Positions 1 to 7,781 of a stretch of DNA of 33,463 nt are shown piece by piece. This DNA is from Desulfobulbaceae bacterium. GTDB taxonomy: Bacteria > Desulfobacterota > Desulfobulbia > Desulfobulbales > VMSU01. The stretch lies in NCBI GenBank assembly GCA_028718985.1, contig JAQUKQ010000017.1:1-33463 (forward strand). The letters run 5' to 3'. The notes beneath the pieces are model-generated. The model did not search any database. It was given only the letters and a program-made list of their open reading frames with translations, and had not been told where the DNA came from. The number at the start of each line of letters is the position of its first letter. Positions within the stretch are counted from its first letter, which is position 1. The translations under genes were made by a program, and so were the position numbers.

Positions 1-1
1 C

Positions 2-2347
2 CACAAACTCAGGCAACTGGAGGAGGATATCGGTGAGCTTATCGTCGATGTTGCCATGTCTGGCCATGAGAGCGTGGGATTACAGCAGAATTTTTTGTTG
101 CTGCCGCTTTGTATCGAGGAGTTTCTGCAAGGGCATCAGTTGATTCGATTAGCCATCACCGAGAACAATTTTGCCCTATTGGGGGTTGACGAGAAGGGGG
201 CGAACCGAAAGGCAAAGGAGAGTACTCTGGGGCATCTCGAAGTCATGGAGCAGACGCTTAACACCATGACGTCGGCACAGGAGCCGATAGGGGATAAGGT
301 GAAGGAGCAAATCGCAGCAATTGCCAACTACCGCACCGGGATTGAAGAGTTGCATGGGACGCTGCTTGCCCTCCGTCAGGACACTTCGCAATTTCAAATG
401 GCCCGTGGCGAGATTCTTAAGACCATGAAGGAGATCGGTGGTCAGACGGAAAAGGGCATCAGTGCTGTCCGGACTCTGATGAACGGGCATAGCCGCCAGA
501 AAAGTATCGTCTCGCTCGTCATGTCAGGAAGTATTTTGGCGGTATCGCTCCTGGGGTTGTTGGTGGCCTGGAGGATGAGCCGCCACCTTGAGACGACAAC
601 GCGCGAGGCGGTGGAAGCAAGGGCACAGCAGTTGCTGGTCAATGAGAGACTTCAGCAGGAAATTGATGAGCGCCAAAGGGTTGAAGATGCCTTGCTCCAG
701 GCACGTGACGGCCTTGAGCTGCGAGTTAATGAACGCACCAGTGAGCTCTCCAGGGCCAATGCCCAATTGCATGACGAGATCACTGAGCGCTTGAACATCG
801 AGAGAAATCTTGCCGAGGAACGGGAGCGATTGATCGTTACCTTGAAAAGTATTGGAGATGGAGTGATCTCGACTGATACCAACGGTTGTGTCACCTTGCT
901 TAATCAGAATGCCGAAATGTTGACTGGTTGGAATCAGCAAGCTGCGATTGGCCGGCCGCTACCTGAAATCTTCCATATCTTTCATGAGGAGACGAGACAG
1001 CCATGCGAGAATCCTGTTGAGAAGGTCCTTGCTACCGGAGGGAGTGTCGAACTGGCCCGTCATACCGTGCTGATCTCCAAAGATGGCGTAGAGCGCAGCA
1101 TTGCGGATAGCGGGGCACCAATCCTCGACAGCAAAAAGAACATCATTGGCGTGGTGCTCGTCTTCAGAGATATTACCGATCAGCTGCGGCAGGAGAAAGA
1201 ACGGCTTAACTCCCAAAAAATGGAGTCTATCGGCACCTTGGCTGGTGGTATTGCCCATGATTTCAATAACATTCTGTCGGCGATTGTTGGTTACACCGAG
1301 TTGGCCTTGATGCGTGGTAGGGGTGATGAAAACAAGGATTGGCAGGACGATTTGCGGCAGGTGCGCAAGGCATCTGACCGGGCCATCGGATTGGTGCAGC
1401 AGATTTTGGCCTTCAGTCGTAAGCAGCAACAAGCGAAAATGCCGCTCCAGGTTTCTCTGATTGTCAAAGAGGCCTTGAAGCTTATTCGGGCTGCGATCCC
1501 GGCAACTATCGATATCAAGACGGAGATCGATTCCGATGCAACAGTCTTGGCAGATGCCACGCAGATGCATCAGGTAATCATGAATCTTTGTACAAACGCC
1601 TATCACGCCATGATGGAGCACGGTGGGGTGCTGTGTGTTACGTTGCGGGAGAAAGTTGTTTCGTCAACGGAGAGTGCCGATATCTCTGATCTCCTGCCGG
1701 GACATTACTTGCAGCTTTCTGTCAGCGATAGCGGTATCGGCATGGATAAGGCGACTTTGGCTAAGGTCTTCGATCCTTATTTCACCACCAAGGAACAAGG
1801 CAAGGGTACGGGCTTAGGTTTGGCGGTGGTACATGGAATTATCAGAAGTCATCAAGGCCATATTGCAGTGGATAGTGAACGGGGACGTGGAACTACCTTC
1901 ACGATCTACCTGCCCATGACCGGGACCGAGGGCGTTGCTGCCGATCTGTCTGTTCCCGAGTTTAGGGCAGGGGCGCAGGAGTTGGTTATGCTTGTTGATG
2001 ACGAGGGCGCTATCCGCGATATCACTAGCCAAAATTTGCTGAATGCCGGGTATCGTGTCGAAGCCTTTGCTAATGGTTTGGAGGCTTGGCGGGCCTTTTT
2101 GCAACGGCCAAAAGATTGGGATCTCTTGCTTAGCGATCAGACGATGCCGGAGATGACCGGCGATGAGTTAGCCGCTAAAGTGCTCGAGGTTAGGCCTGAT
2201 TTGCCTGTCGTGATTTGTTCGGGATACAGTGATGTGGATAACGAAGAGCGAGAAAAGCTGGCGGGCTCGAGGGTGTATCTCCAAAAGCCGGTTGACCTCA
2301 ATGTTCTCCTTTCTCAGATATCCAAGGCCCTGGAGAAAAAGGGTTGA
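2..2347 (+). CDS. Hybrid sensor histidine kinase (TM-PAS-HisKA-HATPase-REC), 5' end outside the window
   Basis: Membrane-anchored hybrid kinase that autophosphorylates on His and passes phosphate to its own receiver. The frame is open to the window edge, so the true start lies upstream; residue numbers here count from the ATG at 56. The order is a helical, presumably periplasmic sensor region (1-148), one TM segment (about 151-172), a coiled coil (about 180-255), a PAS domain (about 256-375), a HisKA domain with GGIAHDFNN and phospho-His 401, an HATPase_c domain with an N-box (NLCTNAYHAM) and GTGLGL, and a C-terminal receiver (about 640-760) with phospho-acceptor Asp 694 (LLLSDQTMPEMTG) and a KP motif. 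There is no DNA-binding output. The first TM segment expected of such a sensor is missing because of the window edge. The kinase core closely resembles that of the gene at 30054-32096. Signal and target are unknown. Confidence 0.93.
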   Translation, partial: HKLRQLEEDIGELIVDVAMSGHESVGLQQNFLLLPLCIEEFLQGHQLIRLAITENNFALLGVDEKGANRKAKESTLGHLEVMEQTLNTMTSAQEPIGDKVKEQIAAIANYRTGIEELHGTLLALRQDTSQFQMARGEILKTMKEIGGQTEKGISAVRTLMNGHSRQKSIVSLVMSGSILAVSLLGLLVAWRMSRHLETTTREAVEARAQQLLVNERLQQEIDERQRVEDALLQARDGLELRVNERTSELSRANAQLHDEITERLNIERNLAEERERLIVTLKSIGDGVISTDTNGCVTLLNQNAEMLTGWNQQAAIGRPLPEIFHIFHEETRQPCENPVEKVLATGGSVELARHTVLISKDGVERSIADSGAPILDSKKNIIGVVLVFRDITDQLRQEKERLNSQKMESIGTLAGGIAHDFNNILSAIVGYTELALMRGRGDENKDWQDDLRQVRKASDRAIGLVQQILAFSRKQQQAKMPLQVSLIVKEALKLIRAAIPATIDIKTEIDSDATVLADATQMHQVIMNLCTNAYHAMMEHGGVLCVTLREKVVSSTESADISDLLPGHYLQLSVSDSGIGMDKATLAKVFDPYFTTKEQGKGTGLGLAVVHGIIRSHQGHIAVDSERGRGTTFTIYLPMTGTEGVAADLSVPEFRAGAQELVMLVDDEGAIRDITSQNLLNAGYRVEAFANGLEAWRAFLQRPKDWDLLLSDQTMPEMTGDELAAKVLEVRPDLPVVICSGYSDVDNEEREKLAGSRVYLQKPVDLNVLLSQISKALEKKG

Positions 2348-2499
2348 GCAGGGAGGGCGCTCAGGCGTTTTAAGCGAAAAAAGATTGCAGAAGAGATGGT
2401 TAGAAGCCTGTGGGCAGAAAACCAAGAGAGGCAAGAATCTCATCCCGTTGGCCGCTTGAGAGGGCAGGCGCATTTTCTCTATGGGAGCTCGAAGTCCAA

Positions 2500-2537
2500 C
2501 AAAAAAAAGGGTTAACCCAAGACTGAGTTAACCCTTT
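2500..2537 (-). terminator. Rho-independent terminator of tRNA-Leu
   Basis: A perfect 11-bp stem (2506-2516 with 2527-2537, containing AGGGTTAAC/GTTAACCCT) has a 10-nt loop. Read on the minus strand it is followed by a run of eight T (the A run starting at 2501). It lies just after the 3' end of the tRNA. Confidence 0.9.
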
Positions 2538-2547
2538 GATCTATTAC

Positions 2548-2634
2548 TGGTGCCGAAGGCGAGACTCGAACTCGCACATCCGTACGGACACTAGACCCTG
2601 AACCTAGCGCGTCTACCAATTCCGCCACTTCGGC
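2548..2634 (-). tRNA. tRNA-Leu, anticodon CAG
   Basis: On the minus strand an 87-nt class II tRNA folds with a 7-bp acceptor stem (GCCGAAG/CTTCGGC), a D-arm containing GGTAGACGC, an anticodon loop TTCAGGG giving anticodon CAG, a long variable arm (TGTCCGTACGGATG) and a T-arm GAGTTCGAGTCTC. The CCA end is encoded (2548-2550). The long variable arm and the leucine-type D-arm support Leu, decoding CUG. It is a single-gene unit with its own promoter and terminator. Confidence 0.97.
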
Positions 2635-2649
2635 TGAAAACGAGCAACC

Positions 2650-2679
2650 AACATAGTTTTTTTGGGCCTACTTTGTCAA
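2650..2679 (-). promoter_or_regulatory. Sigma-70 promoter of tRNA-Leu
   Basis: On the minus strand there is a -35 box TTGACA (2674-2679), an 18-bp spacer and a -10 box TATGTT (2650-2655). This places the start of transcription about 8 nt before the mature tRNA 5' end. Confidence 0.8.
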
Positions 2680-3033
2680 GCAGATTCGCTTTGCTGAGCT
2701 AAAATTTTACGCGGCAAAACATCTTGGCCGAATGCGGCGGTTTCCCGCAAAAAGGCCTTCCTTTCCTGAATGATAGCGAGTAGTTTGCTCATGGCAATAG
2801 GTGGATGCTTGTCTTGCCGCGCTTGCTTCGTGGTTCTATCGGCTCACTCAACTTGGACGGTATAAATCCACAAGCTTGTTTCGCACCTTTGTTGCGCAGT
2901 TGAGCTTTTCGGCCTTGGGTTTTTCACCTTTTGGTTCAGGAAATGGATAGCCCCTTTTATATAGCAATGATTGTTCCTCGGTTAGAGAGGCCTCCTGTTT
3001 CTTGAGTGTCTTTTTTGGTTTAGAGAGAGAAAT
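2676..3033 (-). other. Gene-poor stretch with two short broken minus-strand reading frames, possible gene remnant
   Basis: About 400 bases separate tRNA-Leu and ribF. Apart from the tRNA promoter I see no intact gene. On the minus strand one open stretch without a start codon ends at a TGA at 2848-2850 (tail NKLVDLYRPS). A second one, in another frame, runs from the ATG at 2792 to the TGA at 2676-2678 (38 codons, beginning MSKLLAIIQERKAFLRET). Both read like protein in composition (Lys/Glu-rich, then amphipathic helix), but neither has a ribosome binding site. This could be a decayed gene or chance. I do not recognise a family. Confidence 0.25.
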
Positions 3034-3038
3034 GTTAC

Positions 3039-4013
3039 GTGAAAATCTATACAGATCTTAGCGAAATTACCCATCCTTTTACTCGGCCTTACGTGACCAT
3101 CGGTAATTTTGACGGGGTTCATCTCGGGCATCAAATTTTATTCAGTGAGGTGGTCAATAAGGCCTATTTGGCCAAGGGGACCAGTGTGGCAATTACCTTT
3201 GCTCCTCATCCGTTGCAGATTATTCGCCCCGATATCGGCATAAAGCTGATCTCGACCTGTGAACAGAAGCGAGAGTTGGTCGCGATGGCCAATATCGATG
3301 TCTTGCTGATCATCCCCTTCACGCCGGATTTTGCTCGCATGCCAGCCGAGACTTTTGTTGATGAGGTGTTGCGCAAGACAATCGGCTTGGAGGAGTTGGT
3401 TGTCGGTTATGATTACGCCTTTGGCAAAGGCCGACAGGGTGATATCCCCTTTTTACGTGAGCAAGGGGCAAGAAAGGGATTCAGGGTCTCTGTGGTAGAG
3501 CCATTTTTTGTTGATGATATGTTGGTGAGTAGTACCATGATCCGCAAATTAGTCAGTGCGGGAGAGATGAAGGATGTCAAAAAGCTCCTCGGCAGGCCCT
3601 ATCAGATTAGAGGAGAGGTGAAGGTTGGTCAGCAACGGGGCGGTGAGTTGCTTGGTTTTCGGACGGCGAATCTCCACATCGCAGATGACGATCTCTGCCC
3701 GAGACATGGAGTCTACGTGACCCAGGTGATCTACGAGGGGAAGTGTTATGGCGGGGTGTTGAATATCGGCCGCAACCCAACCTTTGATGGACAGCAGGTC
3801 TCGGCGGAAACGCACATCTTTGATTTTAATCAGGATATTTATGGGAAACCGATTAAGATTAACTTGCTGCAGCACATTCGGGACGAGAAAAAGTTTTCTG
3901 GGCCAGAGGAGTTAGTTCAACAGATCCGTTTGGATATCGAAACGGCGCAAGAGATTTTGCGTCAGGCGCAAAAGGAGATTTTGCTTTCCTGTGAGGAGCG
4001 CCTTAATTCCTAG
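3039..4013 (+). CDS. ribF: Bifunctional riboflavin kinase / FAD synthetase
   Basis: Cytoplasmic flavin cofactor enzyme that phosphorylates riboflavin to FMN and adenylates FMN to FAD. The 324-aa length is normal. The N-terminal FAD synthetase part carries GNFDGVHLGHQ (about 22-32) and the SSTMIRK motif (about 166-172). The C-terminal riboflavin kinase domain starts around residue 187. The riboflavin kinase motif normally written GFPTANL reads GFRTANL here, so the proline is replaced while the catalytic Thr and Asn remain. The start is GTG, with an AGAGAGA-like ribosome binding site about 9 nt upstream. It appears to be a single-gene unit, since the next gene has its own promoter. Confidence 0.95.
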   Translation: MKIYTDLSEITHPFTRPYVTIGNFDGVHLGHQILFSEVVNKAYLAKGTSVAITFAPHPLQIIRPDIGIKLISTCEQKRELVAMANIDVLLIIPFTPDFARMPAETFVDEVLRKTIGLEELVVGYDYAFGKGRQGDIPFLREQGARKGFRVSVVEPFFVDDMLVSSTMIRKLVSAGEMKDVKKLLGRPYQIRGEVKVGQQRGGELLGFRTANLHIADDDLCPRHGVYVTQVIYEGKCYGGVLNIGRNPTFDGQQVSAETHIFDFNQDIYGKPIKINLLQHIRDEKKFSGPEELVQQIRLDIETAQEILRQAQKEILLSCEERLNS

Positions 4014-4047
4014 TTTTTTCGTCTTTTGGAATGGAAATTTATTTTTT

Positions 4048-4077
4048 TTGACAAACAATCCGTTCTTGTGCTGTAAT
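4048..4077 (+). promoter_or_regulatory. Sigma-70 promoter of the SAP-like small protein gene
   Basis: TTGACA (4048-4053), an 18-bp spacer and TGTAAT (4072-4077) lie 47 nt before the start codon at 4124, downstream of the ribF stop. Confidence 0.75.
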
Positions 4078-4123
4078 GACAGAGGGGTGAAAGAGCTTTT
4101 TTACAAACACAGGAGGATTGAGC

Positions 4124-4309
4124 ATGAAAATGGCAGAGATTCAGAAGAAGGCAAAATCATTAGGCCTGAAACCAGGCAAAATGAAGAAAGTTGATTTAAT
4201 CAGAAGCATTCAGAGTCAGGAGGGGAACTTCAGTTGCTTCCAGACCAGTGCCAATGGGCAATGCTCGCAAGAGAGCTGTTGCTGGAGGGACGACTGCTTG
4301 GTGGACTAG
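4124..4309 (+). CDS. Small SAP/Rho_N-like protein with a cysteine-rich tail
   Basis: A 61-aa protein. The ATG at 4124 was chosen because AGGAGG (4111-4116) lies 7 nt upstream; a TTG two codons earlier would be too close to it. Residues about 1-35 (MKMAEIQKKAKSLGLKPGKM, then KKVDLIRSIQ) form the helix-extended-loop-helix pattern of SAP/Rho N-terminal motifs, which commonly bind nucleic acid. The last 25 residues hold five Cys in the pattern C-x8-C-x5-CC-x4-C (SCFQTSANGQCSQESCCWRD, then DC), which could bind metal. I recall similar small proteins in other delta-proteobacteria, but no function is established. It has its own promoter and terminator, so it is a monocistronic gene. Confidence 0.8.
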   Translation: MKMAEIQKKAKSLGLKPGKMKKVDLIRSIQSQEGNFSCFQTSANGQCSQESCCWRDDCLVD

Positions 4310-4347
4310 GTTGCCTGTGAATTAGGAGAGGGAGAACCTTACGTTTT

Positions 4348-4383
4348 GGGGCCGATGCATCTTTGATGTCTCGGCCTCTTTTT
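4348..4383 (+). terminator. Rho-independent terminator after the SAP-like gene
   Basis: GGGGCCGA (4348-4355) pairs with TCGGCCTC (4371-4378), 8 bp with one G-T pair, and is followed by TTTTT. It sits between the small protein gene and the AIM24 gene. Confidence 0.8.
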
Positions 4384-4416
4384 ATTGGTAGAAGAAATCT
4401 TGGAATGGAGGTCGTT

Positions 4417-5415
4417 ATGTCACAATGGTATCTTAGCTATAATGGTTCTAAGCTTGGACCGATGGAATTAAATGAGGCCATCGCACATGTGCAGAAAAAC
4501 CCCAACGGTCACGCTTGGCGGCAAGGGTTGGCTGAGTGGTTGCCTATTGCCAGCCTCGATGAGTTGGCAGGAGGTGGAGGACACTTCGAGGCTGAAGCCC
4601 CGCCGCCTCCTGCCAGCAATGCTCGGCTTGCCGATGAGATCGATTTTACGATCTTTGGCTCCGAGATGCAGTTTGTCGATATTGAGCTTGATCCAGGCGA
4701 ATCGGTTGTCGCTGAGGCAGGGGCGATGATGTATAAAGACGCCTCGGTCAAGATGGAAACGATCTTTGGCGATGGTTCTGCGGCCAGTGGTGGCTTGGTC
4801 GGCAAGTTGCTTGGAGCCGGGAAACGTTTGTTGACTGGGGAAAGTCTGTTCATGACCACGTTCAAGCATCAGGGGCACGGTAAGGCCCATGCCGCTTTTG
4901 GAGCCCCTTTCCCCGGCAATATTATTCCGGTGTCATTAGATAAGGTGGGAGGCTGTCTGATCTGTCAAAAAGACAGCTTTTTGTGTGCCGCCAAAGGTGT
5001 TTCTATCGGGATCTATCTGCAGCGGCGGATACTGACGGGACTCTTCGGTGGAGAGGGTTTCATCATGCAGAAACTGGAAGGTGATGGACTGGTTTTTCTG
5101 CATGCCGGCGGCACGGTTATGAAGCGGGAGTTGGGGGCTGGCGAAACGCTTCACGTCGATACGGGCTGTTTAGTGGCCATTGATCCGACGGTTGATTTCA
5201 ACATCGAACAGGCTGGTGGAATTAAGACGGCCCTTTTTGGCGGGGAGGGATTTTTCTTTGCAACCTTGCGAGGGCCAGGCAACGTCTGGTTGCAATCGTT
5301 GCCTTTCTCGAGATTGGCGGGCCGAATGCTGGCGGCGGCTCCGCAGCGAGGTGGCAGCAAGGAAGAGGGCTCGCCGCTCGGTATGTTGGGAAGTTTTATC
5401 GGCGGCGATAGGTGA
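4417..5415 (+). CDS. GYF_2 domain - AIM24 family protein
   Basis: A 332-aa soluble protein. The ATG at 4417 was chosen because GGAGGT lies a few bases upstream and the protein then starts MSQWYLSYNGSKLGP, a complete GYF_2 (DUF4339) fold over residues 1-55. A Pro/Ala-rich linker follows, then an AIM24/TIGR00266 beta-sandwich domain (about 75-320) with its typical features: GSEMQFVDIELDPGESVVAE, a glycine-rich MYKDASVKMETIFGDG segment, and repeated LFGGEGFIMQ / LFGGEGFFFA. Bacterial AIM24-like proteins have no clear biochemical role; the mitochondrial relative is tied to inner-membrane organisation. GYF_2 domains are thought to mediate protein contacts. It ends about 135 bp from the convergent chemoreceptor gene. 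Confidence 0.85.
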   Translation: MSQWYLSYNGSKLGPMELNEAIAHVQKNPNGHAWRQGLAEWLPIASLDELAGGGGHFEAEAPPPPASNARLADEIDFTIFGSEMQFVDIELDPGESVVAEAGAMMYKDASVKMETIFGDGSAASGGLVGKLLGAGKRLLTGESLFMTTFKHQGHGKAHAAFGAPFPGNIIPVSLDKVGGCLICQKDSFLCAAKGVSIGIYLQRRILTGLFGGEGFIMQKLEGDGLVFLHAGGTVMKRELGAGETLHVDTGCLVAIDPTVDFNIEQAGGIKTALFGGEGFFFATLRGPGNVWLQSLPFSRLAGRMLAAAPQRGGSKEEGSPLGMLGSFIGGDR

Positions 5416-5550
5416 TGCTATTCACCCGTTGATTCGATTTTGCGTGGAAGATCACGCTATCCCCTATTCTCACACCCAATTTGAGTTGATCGATTACCAA
5501 AACTCAGGGATGTTGCCTTTTGGGCAAGGAGAGGGATGGTGAAGTTAAGG

Positions 5551-7560
5551 TCAAAAGTCCTCAAACTCTTGCTCGTCAAAAGGGATAACGTCTTGCGCCT
5601 TAACTTTTTTCTCTTTAGGGGGAAGGCTTGCTTGTGGTTTGGGTAGAGGTTGGCTCGCAGGGCTCTTGGCTGCGGGTAGGCTCTTGATGTTTTTTGTCTG
5701 TTTTTCAGCATGTTGAGCTGGTTTCTGGGGTTGCTTACCATCTTCACTGTTGCTGCCAACCATGACCAGCAGTTCTTGCACGGAGAGTCTGATGTTTGCT
5801 ACCTGGGCGTTGAGATCTGCTGAGGCCGAGGCGGTTTCTTCAGCGGTTGCCGCATTTTGCTGAGTGATGGTGTCGACTTGGCAGATAGCACTGTTTACCT
5901 GGCTGATGGCCACTGCCTGTTCTTTGGTTGAGCCGGCGATTTCGCCCACGGTGACGTTCATCTTTTCGATAGACTGGCTGACGGCATGAAATGAGGCATT
6001 GGTTTCAGCAACCAGAACTGAGCCGGCTTTGATCTTTTGCACAGTGCCTTCAATGAGGTCGGAGGTGTTCTTGGCGGCCTCGGTGGCCCGCATGGCCAGA
6101 CTCCTGACCTCGTTGGCCACCACGGCGAAGCCCGCTCCTGCCTCGCCAGCCCGCGCCGCTTCGACGGCGGCGTTCAGGGCGAGCAGGTTGGTCTGGAAGG
6201 CTATCTCATCGATGGTCTTGACGATTTTATGGGTTTCGGTGCTGGCTTGAGAGATCTCCTCCATGGAAGAGGTTAATTTTTTCATGGAGTTGTCGGTCTG
6301 TTGCAGAACCTGATTGGCTTCCTTGATCAAAACCTCTGATTGCATGGCATTGTCGGCATCCTGCCTGGTCATGGCGGTAACCTCCTCCATGGTGGCCGAA
6401 ATCTGTTCGACGGCGGCGGCTTGACTGGAAGCGCCATCGGCCAACGCTTGGCTTGAGGAGAGAATTTGCCCTGAGGCGGCAGCGACTTGGCTTGCCTCAA
6501 TATTCATTTTATCGGCGACTTTGGTAAGCAGGCGAGAGATGGTGCGGGCCAGGAACAGGGCAAAGCCAATACCGATCAAGATGGTGACTACCCCAAAAAT
6601 AATGGCGGACAAGCGGGTCTTGACGGCAGCGGCGATCATCACATCGTCAGTCATGATCTTGCTTCGCGCCTCCTTGCGGATTTTTCCCAGGAGATCCTGC
6701 ACGGCATGGACTGAGACAATGGTCTCTGCCGTGTAGATCTTCTGCGCCTTTTCCTTGCCAGCGATTTGGTTTTCTGCTTCAGCGGTCATCTCTTTGAGGA
6801 TGCCGATCGTGGCGTTGAGCCTGGGGAGGGTCTCTTTGCTGAATGCGCTCGTGGCCTCATCGAATTTTCCGGCCGCTAAGAGCTCTTTCAGGTGGATGGC
6901 GGAGGTGTGCATAGCGCTGTGGCCTTCGCGGATCGAGTCGAAGAGTGTTTTGAATTTTTGGCTTGAATTTGTGTAGGCGGTCTTGGCTTGGTCGGATTCC
7001 AGCCATTTGCCGAGACCGCACTTGGCGGGATCGGTCTCTACGTTTTCAAGGGTTGTGCTCTTGGTGATGATGGCATCACGGACGCGGTTTGCCCAACCCA
7101 AGTGAGCCGCTTCAAGGGAGATGAGTTTGGCGGGGAGTTGTGAATCGGCCTGGACGAAGACCTCTTTGATGTTGATGGCGGAATCGTGCAGAGCCTTGTG
7201 AGGCTCTTCGATACTTTTCAAGAGCGGGATCAGCGTCGGTACCAAACGCTCGGCCTCTTTGCGGCCATTCCCGTAGAGCCATTTGCCGAAGCCACATTTG
7301 GTGTGGTCTGTTTCTACTTGCAGCTCGGTGGCCGTTTTGTCGTTAAGCAGAGTGGCAACCTTCGCAACCCAGTTGAGGTGGTCGACCTCTTTTTGGGCGA
7401 GCATGCCATCAAGTTTATTGCCGTCGATGACCTCGTTAGCGTCTTCAACGATGTGGTTCACGCCAATGGTGTTCGTCAAAACCATGATTGCCAGTAAGGT
7501 GAGAATAACTACGAAACCAAGGCTGATTTTCTTGCCGATTGTGAATGCGCTGCTTCTCAT
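5551..7560 (-). CDS. Methyl-accepting chemotaxis protein with two periplasmic CZB domains
   Basis: A 669-aa transmembrane chemoreceptor. TM1 is about 11-31 and TM2 about 317-340. The periplasmic region between them has two copies of the chemoreceptor zinc-binding pattern. Copy 1 has H61-x2-W64, C89 (CGFGKWLYG), H121 and H125. Copy 2 has H153-x2-W156, C181 (CGLGKWLES), H214 and H218. All four metal-ligand positions are kept in each copy. A short HAMP-like linker leads to the cytoplasmic signalling hairpin, whose tip reads IDEIAFQTNLLALNAAVEAA and EAGAGFAVVANEVRSLA. A Pro/Lys-rich flexible tail ends EFEDF, an aromatic C-terminal pentapeptide of the kind that tethers CheR/CheB. AGGAGT lies a few bases before the ATG. 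No che genes are nearby. Likely stimuli are zinc or oxidants such as hypochlorous acid acting on zinc-thiolate, by analogy with other CZB proteins. Confidence 0.93.
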   Translation of the reverse strand: MRSSAFTIGKKISLGFVVILTLLAIMVLTNTIGVNHIVEDANEVIDGNKLDGMLAQKEVDHLNWVAKVATLLNDKTATELQVETDHTKCGFGKWLYGNGRKEAERLVPTLIPLLKSIEEPHKALHDSAINIKEVFVQADSQLPAKLISLEAAHLGWANRVRDAIITKSTTLENVETDPAKCGLGKWLESDQAKTAYTNSSQKFKTLFDSIREGHSAMHTSAIHLKELLAAGKFDEATSAFSKETLPRLNATIGILKEMTAEAENQIAGKEKAQKIYTAETIVSVHAVQDLLGKIRKEARSKIMTDDVMIAAAVKTRLSAIIFGVVTILIGIGFALFLARTISRLLTKVADKMNIEASQVAAASGQILSSSQALADGASSQAAAVEQISATMEEVTAMTRQDADNAMQSEVLIKEANQVLQQTDNSMKKLTSSMEEISQASTETHKIVKTIDEIAFQTNLLALNAAVEAARAGEAGAGFAVVANEVRSLAMRATEAAKNTSDLIEGTVQKIKAGSVLVAETNASFHAVSQSIEKMNVTVGEIAGSTKEQAVAISQVNSAICQVDTITQQNAATAEETASASADLNAQVANIRLSVQELLVMVGSNSEDGKQPQKPAQHAEKQTKNIKSLPAAKSPASQPLPKPQASLPPKEKKVKAQDVIPFDEQEFEDF

Positions 7561-7681
7561 TGCGTGACTCCTTCATGTTATTTCTGACTAATTTCCAACG
7601 GATGACGATCTGCTTAAACCACAATGTAGTAAGTGTTTGGCTGAAAAACCATGGGGGACTATCAAAAAAATCCCTATCCCT

Positions 7682-7712
7682 AATATGCGCACAATTCTGC
7701 GGTCACGGTCAA
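7682..7712 (-). promoter_or_regulatory. Possible promoter of the chemoreceptor gene
   Basis: On the minus strand TTGACC (7707-7712) is followed by 19 bp and CATATT (7682-7687). The spacer is long and the -10 weak, so this is only a candidate within the 220-bp gap between argJ and the chemoreceptor gene. I saw no other clear signal in that gap and no convincing argJ terminator. Confidence 0.3.
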
Positions 7713-7781
7713 GAATTTTTTTGGTGGAGAATTATTTCCGGAGAGCGTCTGGGGTGAAACGAGGTAAAAAAAGGGAGACGT

